NCBI RefSeq assembly: GCF_947495925.1
Contig: NZ_CANMAU010000005.1
Location: 248,001-312,000 of the forward strand
Reading direction: 5' to 3'
DNA from: an uncultured Algibacter sp.
GTDB lineage: Bacteria > Bacteroidota > Bacteroidia > Flavobacteriales > Flavobacteriaceae
Length of the DNA stretch: 64,000 nucleotides
Positions 36,801-44,545 of the stretch are shown here, piece by piece. A program made the translations under genes and the position numbers. The notes under the pieces were generated by a model, which saw only the letters and a list, made by a program, of their open reading frames with translations, was not told the origin of the DNA and searched no databases. The first letter of the stretch is position 1. Each line of letters starts with the position of its first letter.

Positions 36801-37150
36801 TTAAAGTACTCCACATCGTCTGTATTTAGTTTCAGTTTTCCTGTTACAGATACGATATCATTAGTTACAAGTTTCTGTCTTGTATTAAATTGAAGTTCTA
36901 TTGCCGTTTCTGGACCTCCTACCCAACGAAAAAAAAGAAGACAAAGGCCACTTAGATAACATCTATAACTTATCCTTGGGCGAAATATGTAAAAAATACC
37001 AATTTCATCCTTTTTACTATTGATTACATTTAAAAATTCATCTTGGGTTATAATATTTTCAAAGAAACCACCATATTCTATTGAAATTGTATAACGATCT
37101 TTATCTTTTATCCCTCTTGACGATACGCGTAAATGTTTACCATAAATCAT
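36797..37150 (-). CDS. Orphan 117-aa protein in the putative zinc operon
   Basis: I do not recognise this protein. It begins MIYGKHLRVSSRGIKDKDRY and is beta-rich. It has one short hydrophobic stretch (CYLSGLCLLFFRWVGG, about residues 64-79) and ends in a segment resembling an OB-fold strand pair (NDIVSVTGKLKLNTDDVEYF). There is no signal peptide and no CxxC or His cluster; the two Cys are in the hydrophobic stretch. Its stop overlaps the mogA start by four bases, and it starts 41 bases after merC, so it is co-transcribed with known genes. The overlap and intact frame argue that it is real. Confidence 0.65.
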   Translation of the reverse strand: MIYGKHLRVSSRGIKDKDRYTISIEYGGFFENIITQDEFLNVINSKKDEIGIFYIFRPRISYRCYLSGLCLLFFRWVGGPETAIELQFNTRQKLVTNDIVSVTGKLKLNTDDVEYFN

Positions 37151-37191
37151 AACAACTACGTCCTTTGTATCTAAATCATTTCGTAAATCTT

Positions 37192-37602
37192 TTACAATCT
37201 ACCATTTACACAACATGATTCTCTTTTGCATTTACAATATTTACTATTGTATACATGAAAAAGTATTAAGCTTATTGATGGTATATAAATGGCGACCTCT
37301 GGTATACCTAACCAACTCATTTTTTCATTTATGATAATAAACGTTAGTAAAATAAAGCTTGACCAAAGCCCTATTTCAACCCACTTTTTTGTTGTAGTGA
37401 TAGTTGTTTTATATATTGCTAACGCCGAAACTAATAATAAAACTAAATCTAAACTCGACCACCATATAGGTTTGTTTAAATCATGATTAATGGTTTGTGT
37501 ATGGGCCGCAAATAAAAAAGGTGTCGCCAGACAATGTATAAGGCATAAAGCACTAGAAATAGCCCCTATTGAGTCTGGTTTGTTTTTTATTGATAAAATC
37601 AT
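37192..37602 (-). CDS. MerC-domain membrane protein
   Basis: This 136-residue protein has four predicted membrane helices (about residues 12-32, 48-66, 75-93 and 98-118). The first carries the MerC-type Cys pair (LCLIHCLA), and the C-terminal tail is Cys-rich (KYCKCKRESCC). MerC proteins were named as mercury importers, but in Bacteroidota MerC-like genes often lie beside Fur/Zur regulators. A perfect palindrome 50 bases upstream and the divergent regulator suggest a role in zinc uptake rather than mercury. No merA or merR is present. It is the first gene of the four-gene operon. Confidence 0.8.
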   Translation of the reverse strand: MILSIKNKPDSIGAISSALCLIHCLATPFLFAAHTQTINHDLNKPIWWSSLDLVLLLVSALAIYKTTITTTKKWVEIGLWSSFILLTFIIINEKMSWLGIPEVAIYIPSISLILFHVYNSKYCKCKRESCCVNGRL

Positions 37603-37653
37603 GAATTATTATTTTAAATGCACAAAGCTGCAATATTACATTAGATTTTAAAC

Positions 37654-37674
37654 TAATGCAACATAGTTGCATTA
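37654..37674. promoter_or_regulatory. Putative Zur box between merC and the Fur/Zur gene
   Basis: TAATGCAAC-ATA-GTTGCATTA is an inverted repeat with perfect 9-bp arms. It lies in the 80-bp divergent gap. Its right end overlaps the regulator's -7 box (TATATTTG, 37673..37680), and it sits about 45 bases upstream of the likely merC start site. One dimer site could shut both promoters. A poorer merC -7 box (CAGCTTTG on the minus strand, 37630..37623) has one mismatch. Confidence 0.75.
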
Positions 37675-37684
37675 TATTTGCACT

Positions 37685-38062
37685 ATGGGAATTACAAGAC
37701 AAACAAGACATGTTAAAATATTATTAGATACTTTTAACAAAAAGAAGCGAGCAATTTCTGTGGTTGAGCTAGTTAAATTACTCGAATCTGAAATGAATAA
37801 AACCACAGTTTACCGTATTGTTGACAAGCTAATGGATGATGGTGTACTCCATTCATTTATTGGTAAAGGTGGGCTTAAATGGTATGCCATGTGCGATAGC
37901 TGTTCTTGTGACGGGCATAATGATGTTCACCCTCATTTTCAATGTAAAACCTGTGGTGAAGTAGAATGTTTACCAGTAAAATTCACTTTACCATCTGCTA
38001 AGGGCTACAAAATTGAATCTGCTAGTTTACTTATGGTTGGAGAGTGCAGTAGTTGTTCGTAA
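37685..38062 (+). CDS. zur: Fur-family regulator, probably Zur
   Basis: This 125-residue protein is the only confident plus-strand gene. It has an N-terminal winged helix (about 5-65, MNKTTVYRIVDKLMDDGVLH) and a dimerisation/metal domain. Metal motifs are HNDVHPHFQCKTCGEVECL and a C-terminal CSSC; a further CDSCSC lies before them. The paired CxxC motifs fit the structural zinc site of Fur/Zur proteins. I chose the ATG at 37685 because the upstream TTG at 37667 lies inside the palindrome and before the expected transcript start. With TATATTTG at 37673..37680, the mRNA would begin at or next to this ATG and may be leaderless. Zinc specificity is inferred from merC and COG0523 neighbours; Fur or Mur activity cannot be excluded. 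Confidence 0.85.
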   Translation: MGITRQTRHVKILLDTFNKKKRAISVVELVKLLESEMNKTTVYRIVDKLMDDGVLHSFIGKGGLKWYAMCDSCSCDGHNDVHPHFQCKTCGEVECLPVKFTLPSAKGYKIESASLLMVGECSSCS

Positions 38063-38524
38063 TTTTAAATCAGAAAAACAAAATCGTATACCGATAATAA
38101 TCGATTATTAAATTAAAATATAGCACTATATTCTTATTTCCCAATACAACATCTAACTTCTTCAATATTTATTAGAGATTAGGAGACAAATGCTGTACGT
38201 ATCGAGTAAAAGAACTTGTCGAGAAATAAAAATCTCTATTTAATAATTCAGTCTCTTGCTTTTCATTAAAATGTTTAAATGTTACATATTCCAAAATCGT
38301 TTATATAATTTACGCGGCACATACCAAATAAACAATGACCAAATTTAAAAATAAATAAGAAGATAGATAACTAAAATAGTTAGCCCCAAAGATTTTAAAA
38401 ACAAATATTCGGGGCGGAAAGATAATTAAATCCTTAAAATCAATTATACTTCTATAATTTGGGCCTTAATGGTCTGCTCAGTACTAAAAATAATATATTT
38501 CACTAACCATATTTACTGTTCAGG
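38063..38524. other. Intergenic region between zur and the alginate locus
   Basis: There are 462 bases with no credible gene. A perfect 16-bp palindrome (TAATAATCGATTATTA, 38095..38110) follows the zur stop. GCCCC (38383..38387) and GGGGC (38411..38415) bound an imperfect hairpin about 110 bases past the SDR stop. Neither has a clear T-run, so they are only possible ends for the two converging transcripts. The region marks the left edge of the alginate locus. Confidence 0.45.
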
Positions 38525-39289
38525 TTAAACTCCTAAACCTTGTCCGCCTGTGACTTGAATAGTTTCAGCCGTTAAAAAAGACGCATCATCACTCGCTAAA
38601 AAAGATACCACAGAGGCCACATTTTCAGGCTGTCCAAGTCTTCCTAACATGATATTGTTTTTCCAAGATGCAAAAACTTCCGGTTTAGTAGATTTAATTT
38701 GTTTATGAAAATCAGTATCAATAGTACCAGGTGATACTGCATTAACTCTAATACCGTATTCAGCGAGATCTTTTGCTAAAGCCCTAGTTAGGGTATGCAC
38801 GGCTGCTTTTGACGTTCCATAAACCCCTGCTCCCGGACCTCCAGCATTCCAACCTGCGATTGACGTATAGTTAATGATTGAAGCATTCTCTCCTTTTTTT
38901 AAGAATGGAATTGCCGCTCTTGAAGCAAAAAATGTAGAATCTAAGTTTAAAGCCATAACAAACCTGTAAAACTCAGTAGTCATACCTTCAAACCGAGATC
39001 TACCGCCTAAACCTCCCGCGTTATTAACAAGAAGATCTATTTTACCGTACTTTTCTCCTATTGTATTAATATTCAAAGAAACTGCTTCTTCGTTTGTTAC
39101 GTCAAAACCATAGTACTCTGCTTTAATACCTTCTGCAGTTAACTCCTTAACTCTTTTTACTCCTGCTTCATTGTCAATACCATTTAGAACCACCGTATAA
39201 CCATCATTACCTAGTCTTTTAGCTACCTGAAAACCAATACCTCCAGTTGCTCCTGTAATAACTGCTACTTTTCCATTTGAATTACTCAT
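38525..39289 (-). CDS. SDR reductase, probable DEH reductase
   Basis: This 254-residue classical short-chain dehydrogenase has the cofactor motif TGATGGIG (13-20), NNAGG, catalytic Ser about 143, and YGTSKAA with Tyr157/Lys161. In alginate loci this family reduces 4-deoxy-L-erythro-5-hexoseulose uronate (DEH) to 2-keto-3-deoxygluconate (KDG). It is the gene after the MFS transporter (36-base gap), matching a transport-then-reduce pair. The loop after the second strand reads NGIDNEAG, with an acidic residue that may favour NADH; this is a weak prediction. A second SDR of the same type lies at 55033..55800. Confidence 0.8.
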   Translation of the reverse strand: MSNSNGKVAVITGATGGIGFQVAKRLGNDGYTVVLNGIDNEAGVKRVKELTAEGIKAEYYGFDVTNEEAVSLNINTIGEKYGKIDLLVNNAGGLGGRSRFEGMTTEFYRFVMALNLDSTFFASRAAIPFLKKGENASIINYTSIAGWNAGGPGAGVYGTSKAAVHTLTRALAKDLAEYGIRVNAVSPGTIDTDFHKQIKSTKPEVFASWKNNIMLGRLGQPENVASVVSFLASDDASFLTAETIQVTGGQGLGV

Positions 39290-39325
39290 ATCTTTAATTT
39301 TTTAATTTTATTTTTAATAATTTTT

Positions 39326-40609
39326 TTACTCTGTAGATTTACGAACAGCACCTATATTTTTTATAAATAAAAATATTGACAATACGCCCAATACAACTGC
39401 AACACATATTGCAACGAATGCTGGTGTATAGGAATTTGCCGTTATCTGTCCTACAAACCAATTCATTATCATTGGTGATACCGCAGCTACAGTACCAGCT
39501 AAACCTGCTAACGTTCCTACAGAAGGACCTCTAAATAAATCACTAGAAATAGTTTGAATGTTACCAATAGCAAACTGAAATCCAAATAATGCCAACCCAG
39601 CAAGATAAATAAACACCATAAAGTTGTGTTCCCTTACCATTGTAATAATTCCAATGAATGCTATTAAAATTAGTAGTCCTCCTAAGGCAATTGTGGCTTT
39701 TCTTGAGAAATCGACAGAACGCTTTTTCATGAGCTTTCCTGCGAACATTCCACCTAAAATACTACCTACGGCAGCCATTAGATATGAAATCCACATCGTA
39801 CTAGCTATTTCTTCAATACTGAGGCTAAATTTGTCATTTAGATAAATCGGCATCCAACCTGCAAAAAACCACCATATAGGTTCAATAAAGAAGCGGCAAG
39901 CCAATACCCCCCATGATTGTTTGTAACTTAAAATTTTAGTTACGCTTAAACTTTTAATCTTCTTATTATGAATTATTTCATCCTTTTCTATTTTATCGAC
40001 CATTATTAAATTTCTCTCCTCCTCTGTTACCCAAGGATGTTTTTCAGGAGTTGATTTGTTTAAAAATAGCCATGGAATTACCCAAAGCATTCCTACCGCC
40101 CCTAAAATAATATAGGTTGTTTTCCATCCAAACTGAGTGTAAAGGAAAACAATTATAAACGGAGCAATAACATTACCAATAGAAGCTCCTGCATTAAAAA
40201 TACCCTGAGCCGTTGCGCGCTCTTTAATTGGAAACCATTCTCCATTGCTCTTTACTGCTCCAGGCCAATTTCCTGCTTCACCAATTCCTAGCAAACCTCT
40301 AAAAATAGAAAGTGACACAATACCACTTGCAAAAGCATGAAAAGCTGAAGCCACTGACCATATTATAATGGATACGGTAAAACCTAATCGTGTCCCTATT
40401 TTATCGTATAGCTTACCTGAAGCAAACTTTCCTAATGCGTAACAAGCCATGAAAACGTTTAACATAATGGCATAATCTGACTTATCCATCCCTAAATCTT
40501 CACCCATTTCTGGCCATAACAGAGCAAAAGCTGTTCTATCGATATAATTTATTACTGTTGCAATAAAAATCAATGTGATTATCCACCAACGTAAGCCTTT
40601 TATTTTCAT
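39326..40609 (-). CDS. MFS transporter, hexuronate/DEH uptake (ExuT-like)
   Basis: This 427-residue protein with 12 predicted helices belongs to the anion:cation symporter branch. Its first helix carries INYIDRTAFALLWPEMGEDL, and loop 2-3 has GKLYDKIGTRLGF; GIGEAGNWPGAVKSNGEWFP is typical of ExuT/GudP transporters of sugar acids. In alginate loci this type carries DEH, the monomer formed after lyase action, into the cytoplasm. It precedes the SDR gene and follows gntR. I found no GntR-type operator in the 179 bases before it. Confidence 0.85.
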   Translation of the reverse strand: MKIKGLRWWIITLIFIATVINYIDRTAFALLWPEMGEDLGMDKSDYAIMLNVFMACYALGKFASGKLYDKIGTRLGFTVSIIIWSVASAFHAFASGIVSLSIFRGLLGIGEAGNWPGAVKSNGEWFPIKERATAQGIFNAGASIGNVIAPFIIVFLYTQFGWKTTYIILGAVGMLWVIPWLFLNKSTPEKHPWVTEEERNLIMVDKIEKDEIIHNKKIKSLSVTKILSYKQSWGVLACRFFIEPIWWFFAGWMPIYLNDKFSLSIEEIASTMWISYLMAAVGSILGGMFAGKLMKKRSVDFSRKATIALGGLLILIAFIGIITMVREHNFMVFIYLAGLALFGFQFAIGNIQTISSDLFRGPSVGTLAGLAGTVAAVSPMIMNWFVGQITANSYTPAFVAICVAVVLGVLSIFLFIKNIGAVRKSTE

Positions 40610-40788
40610 TTTATAATTGTTTATAATTGTTATAGGAACATCCTGTCAAATGCAACTTAATGCTTTGATAAGATATAACTCTTTTAGAATGCCTTTGATA
40701 TAACTCTAGTTATAGCTTGAAGAACACTCCCCTCCTAATTTTTTTTGAACAACAAAAGCGTGCAATTTCATTATTCAATACTATATTT

Positions 40789-41493
40789 CTACTTTACATT
40801 ATAGCAATACTGGTATAATATGCTAAAATGATCTTTCATTTTTTGTTTTGCCAAATCTGGATCTTGTGCTTTTATCGCTTCATAAATTTCTGTATGCTCT
40901 TTTATTCCAATAACTGCTTGGTTTTTATCACATACATGGTACTTCTCAAAGTCAATAATTATTTGAGGCGTAATTGTAAGCATGAACGTATTCATTGTGC
41001 TATTTCTACTTGCCTTAGCAATAGCTAAATGAAAAAGCAAATCTTCTTGAACAGCTGGTTCACCTAATAATGCCTTAGCCTCGTAGGCATCTAATGCTTC
41101 CTTAATACGCCTTAGGTCTTCCTCATTCCTTCTTAAAGAAGCCATTTTTACCGTTTTTAACTCCAATAGAATTCTTGTTTCAACTAAAGATTTGAAATCT
41201 GGTGTCTCCAACCTCAATATGTCATCAATCATTCCGTTCATCGCTACAACACCTATATTTGCAACAAATGTTCCGCTCTGTGGGATAGACTTAAGTAATC
41301 CATAAAACTCCAATTTCTGTATAGCTTCTCTAACATTACTCCTAGTAACACCAAATTTATCAGATAGCATACGCTCTGATGGTAACTTATCTCCAGGTTC
41401 AAGATTCTTAAAATTGATTAATTCTTTAATCTTACTAATTATCTCATTCTGAATATCCTGATTATCACTTACTATTAATGTCTCTAATTTCAT
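40789..41493 (-). CDS. FadR-type GntR regulator of the alginate locus
   Basis: This 234-residue protein has an N-terminal winged helix-turn-helix (about 20-85; PGDKLPSERMLSDKFGVTRS, VREAIQKLEFYGLL). The C-terminal all-helical FCD ligand domain (about 95-230) has the usual His/Asp metal or ligand sites (FHLAIAKASRN, KEHTEIY, MKDHF). Members such as UxuR/ExuR bind TGGTnnACCA and release it when a sugar-acid effector (here perhaps KDG or DEH) is present. A TGGTTAACCA site 20 bases before its start implies autoregulation. Matching tandem sites precede susC, PL17 and PL6, so this is the local repressor candidate. Confidence 0.88.
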   Translation of the reverse strand: MKLETLIVSDNQDIQNEIISKIKELINFKNLEPGDKLPSERMLSDKFGVTRSNVREAIQKLEFYGLLKSIPQSGTFVANIGVVAMNGMIDDILRLETPDFKSLVETRILLELKTVKMASLRRNEEDLRRIKEALDAYEAKALLGEPAVQEDLLFHLAIAKASRNSTMNTFMLTITPQIIIDFEKYHVCDKNQAVIGIKEHTEIYEAIKAQDPDLAKQKMKDHFSILYQYCYNVK

Positions 41494-41513
41494 AATATCA
41501 TCTATCTCTTAAC

Positions 41514-41523
41514 TGGTTAACCA
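41514..41523. promoter_or_regulatory. GntR operator before gntR
   Basis: TGGTTAACCA is a perfect 10-bp palindrome 20 bases upstream of the gntR ATG, with TTTGG on its upstream side as at the other sites. It is a single site, unlike the tandem arrays at susC, PL17 and PL6. The remaining bases of 41494..41661 show nothing else clear. Confidence 0.7.
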
Positions 41524-41661
41524 AACAATTATGCTAAATTTAAACAAAAACTTTTAACCTATTGTTACTTTGTTATTGAATTTTACTGGCCTAAAATTAA
41601 GACCAATAAAACTCAACTCAAACAAACTCAAACTTTAATTTTATTTTTTTTATTTAATCAA

Positions 41662-42612
41662 TCAATGACTAACTTTCAATTCATAATATTTAACCTTAGA
41701 AAAGGCTTCAGAATCTGTTGTGCTTAAATAATTTCCTGCTTTGAAATAATTTTCAAAAACACCCCATTTTTCCATGTGAATGTCATTGTAAACTGCCACA
41801 TACTGCTCATTTAATATCACTTCCATTTTATTCTTTTCAACCTTCACCTCAAGAGTAAACTTATCAAAACCTACATATTGTGAAAATGTATAGCCTTCAT
41901 CATCCCCCCAGGAGTTCGTTCTTAATACATCTATATCAGAAGCATTCAAATCTTTTAACACTTTTGTTTTAACTCGAACCTTCCCATCTGTCCAATAAAT
42001 TTTCAATATTGGTGGAGCATTATTATCTTTCTGACCAATTAAATCACGCTGTGCATTTGTTAGCCTACCATGTATTTGCATGATTATACTTCTATGATAC
42101 TTTCCATTTTTATCTTTGGAAATATCGCTCATTTGTAAAGTCCCTTTCATATTTCCTCCTTGCTCAAACGTCCAGTTTGTTTTTCCTTTATCTTCAGGGT
42201 TCATCAATTCTCTTAATTCTGTTCTTGAATATGAAGAATTTGCTGTAGATGATTCTGGATAGGTGTAAAACACTAAAGCCCCGTTAATAGAATCGTTATA
42301 AAAAAAAGGTTTCAGTTTATCATTATTTCCATAATCTAAAATTTGAGGTGGTAATACTTCAGTTGGACTACCTATAGGCAGTGTTACTTTCCAATTTGCC
42401 AAATCAATATTTGGTAACTTAAATGTAACTTCAGTAGTTTCTTCTTTTCCTTCCTCCTCTGTCTCTTCGCCTTCTTTCTCTTCATCCTTTTTCAAAATAG
42501 GCTTATCAACAAGTTCCTCTTCTATAATTTCACTTGAACTTCCTTCACAGGCACTTCCCATCAAAACAACTCCTGTTAGAATCAAAATTATATTTAATTT
42601 TATGCTTACCAT
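41662..42612 (-). CDS. PL7 alginate lyase, lipoprotein A
   Basis: This 316-residue protein has a lipoprotein signal ending at the lipobox GSAC (Cys about 22) and an acidic Glu/Lys linker (about 30-65). The PL7 jelly-roll catalytic domain runs from about 68 to 316. The three PL7 signatures are present: SRTELREL, IIMQIHGRL and YFKAGNYLS, giving the Arg, Gln/His and Tyr/Lys of the active site. PL7 enzymes cut alginate by beta-elimination. The acidic residues soon after the lipid Cys fit a surface-export signal in this phylum, so it probably acts outside the cell. It is last in the susC operon and a tandem duplicate of the next gene. Confidence 0.92.
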   Translation of the reverse strand: MVSIKLNIILILTGVVLMGSACEGSSSEIIEEELVDKPILKKDEEKEGEETEEEGKEETTEVTFKLPNIDLANWKVTLPIGSPTEVLPPQILDYGNNDKLKPFFYNDSINGALVFYTYPESSTANSSYSRTELRELMNPEDKGKTNWTFEQGGNMKGTLQMSDISKDKNGKYHRSIIMQIHGRLTNAQRDLIGQKDNNAPPILKIYWTDGKVRVKTKVLKDLNASDIDVLRTNSWGDDEGYTFSQYVGFDKFTLEVKVEKNKMEVILNEQYVAVYNDIHMEKWGVFENYFKAGNYLSTTDSEAFSKVKYYELKVSH

Positions 42613-42636
42613 TTTAAACTAAAAACCTATTTCTTA

Positions 42637-43566
42637 TTAATGACTTACTTCTAATTCGTAAAATCTAACTTTTGAAAACGATCCTTTATCTCTAGATTGA
42701 AAATAATTCCCTGCTTTGAAATAATTTTCAAAAATGCCCCATTTTTTCATATGAATCCCTTCATACACCTTATACTCATTACCATTCAATATAATTACCA
42801 TTTTACCCTCTGAAACCTGAACTTCTAAAGTAAACTTTCTAAAACCTACCTCTTGCTCAAAATTAAACCCTTCATCATTATCCCAAGCATCTTCATGCAA
42901 CATTTCTTCATAACTTGCATTTAGATTTTTAAGCACCTTAGTTTTAATTCTAACTTTTCCTTTATCCCAATAAATCTTTAAAATGGGTGGCGCATTATTA
43001 TCATCTTCTCCAATTAAATCACGCTGTTCATTGGTTAAACGCCCATGAATTTGCATAATTATAGTTCTGTGATACTTTCCATTAGAATCTCTAGTTGTCT
43101 GATCCATGGCTAGCTTCCCTTTCATTTTTGCACCTTGTTTAAATGTCCAGTTTACATTATTATTACCTGGTTCCATTTGTTCTCTAAGCTCAGACCTCGT
43201 ATACTTTGTGTTTCTAGTTTTAGAGTTTGTTGGCATGGCATGAAATACTATAGCACCTTTTGTTGAATCAATATACATATAGGGCTTAGCAATTTCATTG
43301 CTAGCAAAATCAAGGATTTCAGGCGGATCAATCTCATATGGTTTCCCATTTTCATCTGCAACTGGAAGTGTTACTTTCCAATGGCTTAAATCAATACTTG
43401 GAAGCTTAACTTTACCCTTTTTTTTCTTTTTTTTCTTCTTGCTTTGTTTGGTAACAACAGCATTATCCGATTCTGAAGTGCTGCTATTATTTGATTGACA
43501 AGCAGCACTTGCAGAGAGAAATATTGTTAATACGAGTACTAATAATTCTTTTCGGAAATTTTTCAT
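42637..43566 (-). CDS. PL7 alginate lyase, lipoprotein B
   Basis: This 309-residue paralogue of the previous gene has a lipobox (SAAC, Cys about 23), a Ser/Asn/Asp-rich stretch, then a run of eight lysines in KQSKKKKKKKKGKVKLP. The PL7 domain runs from about 55, with signatures YTRSELREQ, IIMQIHGRL and YFKAGNYFQ. All catalytic positions are present. The lysine run is coded by two eight-base homopolymers (43418..43425 and 43427..43434), possible slippage spots. It lies 13 bases after the PKD gene and 25 before lyase A, so all are one transcript. Endolytic surface action is inferred. Confidence 0.92.
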   Translation of the reverse strand: MKNFRKELLVLVLTIFLSASAACQSNNSSTSESDNAVVTKQSKKKKKKKKGKVKLPSIDLSHWKVTLPVADENGKPYEIDPPEILDFASNEIAKPYMYIDSTKGAIVFHAMPTNSKTRNTKYTRSELREQMEPGNNNVNWTFKQGAKMKGKLAMDQTTRDSNGKYHRTIIMQIHGRLTNEQRDLIGEDDNNAPPILKIYWDKGKVRIKTKVLKNLNASYEEMLHEDAWDNDEGFNFEQEVGFRKFTLEVQVSEGKMVIILNGNEYKVYEGIHMKKWGIFENYFKAGNYFQSRDKGSFSKVRFYELEVSH

Positions 43567-43578
43567 TTTTGTTAAAAT

Positions 43579-44511
43579 TTATTCAGCTGGATAAACTTTT
43601 ACGTTATCAACATAAGCATCTTGCTTAGTTTCGCCCCATATAAAAATAGAGACCAATCCGGTAGCATTTGCTGTAAAAGCTTGTCTTACTACTGTAAAAT
43701 TACCTTTACCCTCTAACTTAGTACCTTCATTTCTAACAATAGGCCCAGCATCAGAACTAGCAACACCATCGGCACCATCACCAAAATGACCGTCTAATAT
43801 TTCTCCAACTATCTTAGCCCCACCATTTTCATCATTATCATTCTTAATAGCATACTCATACTCCAAAATGTAATCTCTATTTGGAGATACAACTATAGCT
43901 TGATAGGCATAACGTGAGCTCGAGCTTCTATAAATTCCTGATGATGTACCATTAGTCCATTTTGCTCCTGGGGTTTTAGACCCATTGTCTGTTCCATCGT
44001 AATTAAAGTTAGACCCATCACTACTAGAATTAAAAGGACTTGTTGTTCCTCCGGTAAAATCAGAAAATTTCCAATCGTCTTGACCACCATCAAAATCACC
44101 ATTTAAAATTTCTGGATTTATTGCCGCTGGAATTTCAGGTTCTATAACCTCAATTTCTATTGAAAACGTACTTTTAACATTTAACTTATCTGAAGCCGTT
44201 AATGTAATAGTGTATTTCCCTTCACCCGAATACGTATTTTTACCATCCACATCGGTAGAGGTATTACCATCACCAAAATCCCAACTATAATCTGTAGCAC
44301 TATTTGATTGGTTTCCAAATGTCCACGTTAAGTAATCATCTGTTTCAGTAGCTGAAAAGTTTGCAGAAGGTGGAGTTAAATCTTGTTTCGATCCTGCTTC
44401 AGGTAATTCATATTCGTAATCACAAGACCATACTGCTGTCATCAAAATTATTGCCAATACCTTAGTAAAGGTATTAGAAACAGGTTTTTTAAAATAATTT
44501 ATATTTTTCAT
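43579..44511 (-). CDS. PKD-domain lipoprotein, candidate surface alginate-binding protein
   Basis: This 310-residue protein sits directly after susD, the usual place of SusE/SusF-like glycan-binding proteins. The lipobox is VWSC (about residue 30), followed by acidic residues (DYEYELPE) that fit surface export. Residues about 45-125 form a PKD domain (YSWDFGDGNTSTDVDG). The C-terminal domain (about 135-310) is a beta-sandwich of carbohydrate-binding type (EILNGDFDGGQDDWKFSD at its start, YVDNVKVYPAE at its end). No catalytic motif is visible. It probably holds alginate chains near the lyases and SusCD; binding is not shown by the sequence alone. Confidence 0.8.
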   Translation of the reverse strand: MKNINYFKKPVSNTFTKVLAIILMTAVWSCDYEYELPEAGSKQDLTPPSANFSATETDDYLTWTFGNQSNSATDYSWDFGDGNTSTDVDGKNTYSGEGKYTITLTASDKLNVKSTFSIEIEVIEPEIPAAINPEILNGDFDGGQDDWKFSDFTGGTTSPFNSSSDGSNFNYDGTDNGSKTPGAKWTNGTSSGIYRSSSSRYAYQAIVVSPNRDYILEYEYAIKNDNDENGGAKIVGEILDGHFGDGADGVASSDAGPIVRNEGTKLEGKGNFTVVRQAFTANATGLVSIFIWGETKQDAYVDNVKVYPAE

Positions 44512-44545
44512 GTTTTATATTTTTAATTAAAAAAATAATCTTTTA

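Noticed and set aside
37192-37602. Mercury resistance operon
   Set aside because: MerC-like protein stands alone without merR, merA, merT or merP, and its neighbours point to zinc control.
37667-37684. TTG start for the Fur/Zur gene
   Set aside because: It lies within the palindrome and upstream of the likely transcript start. The ATG at 37685 gives the normal family N-terminus.
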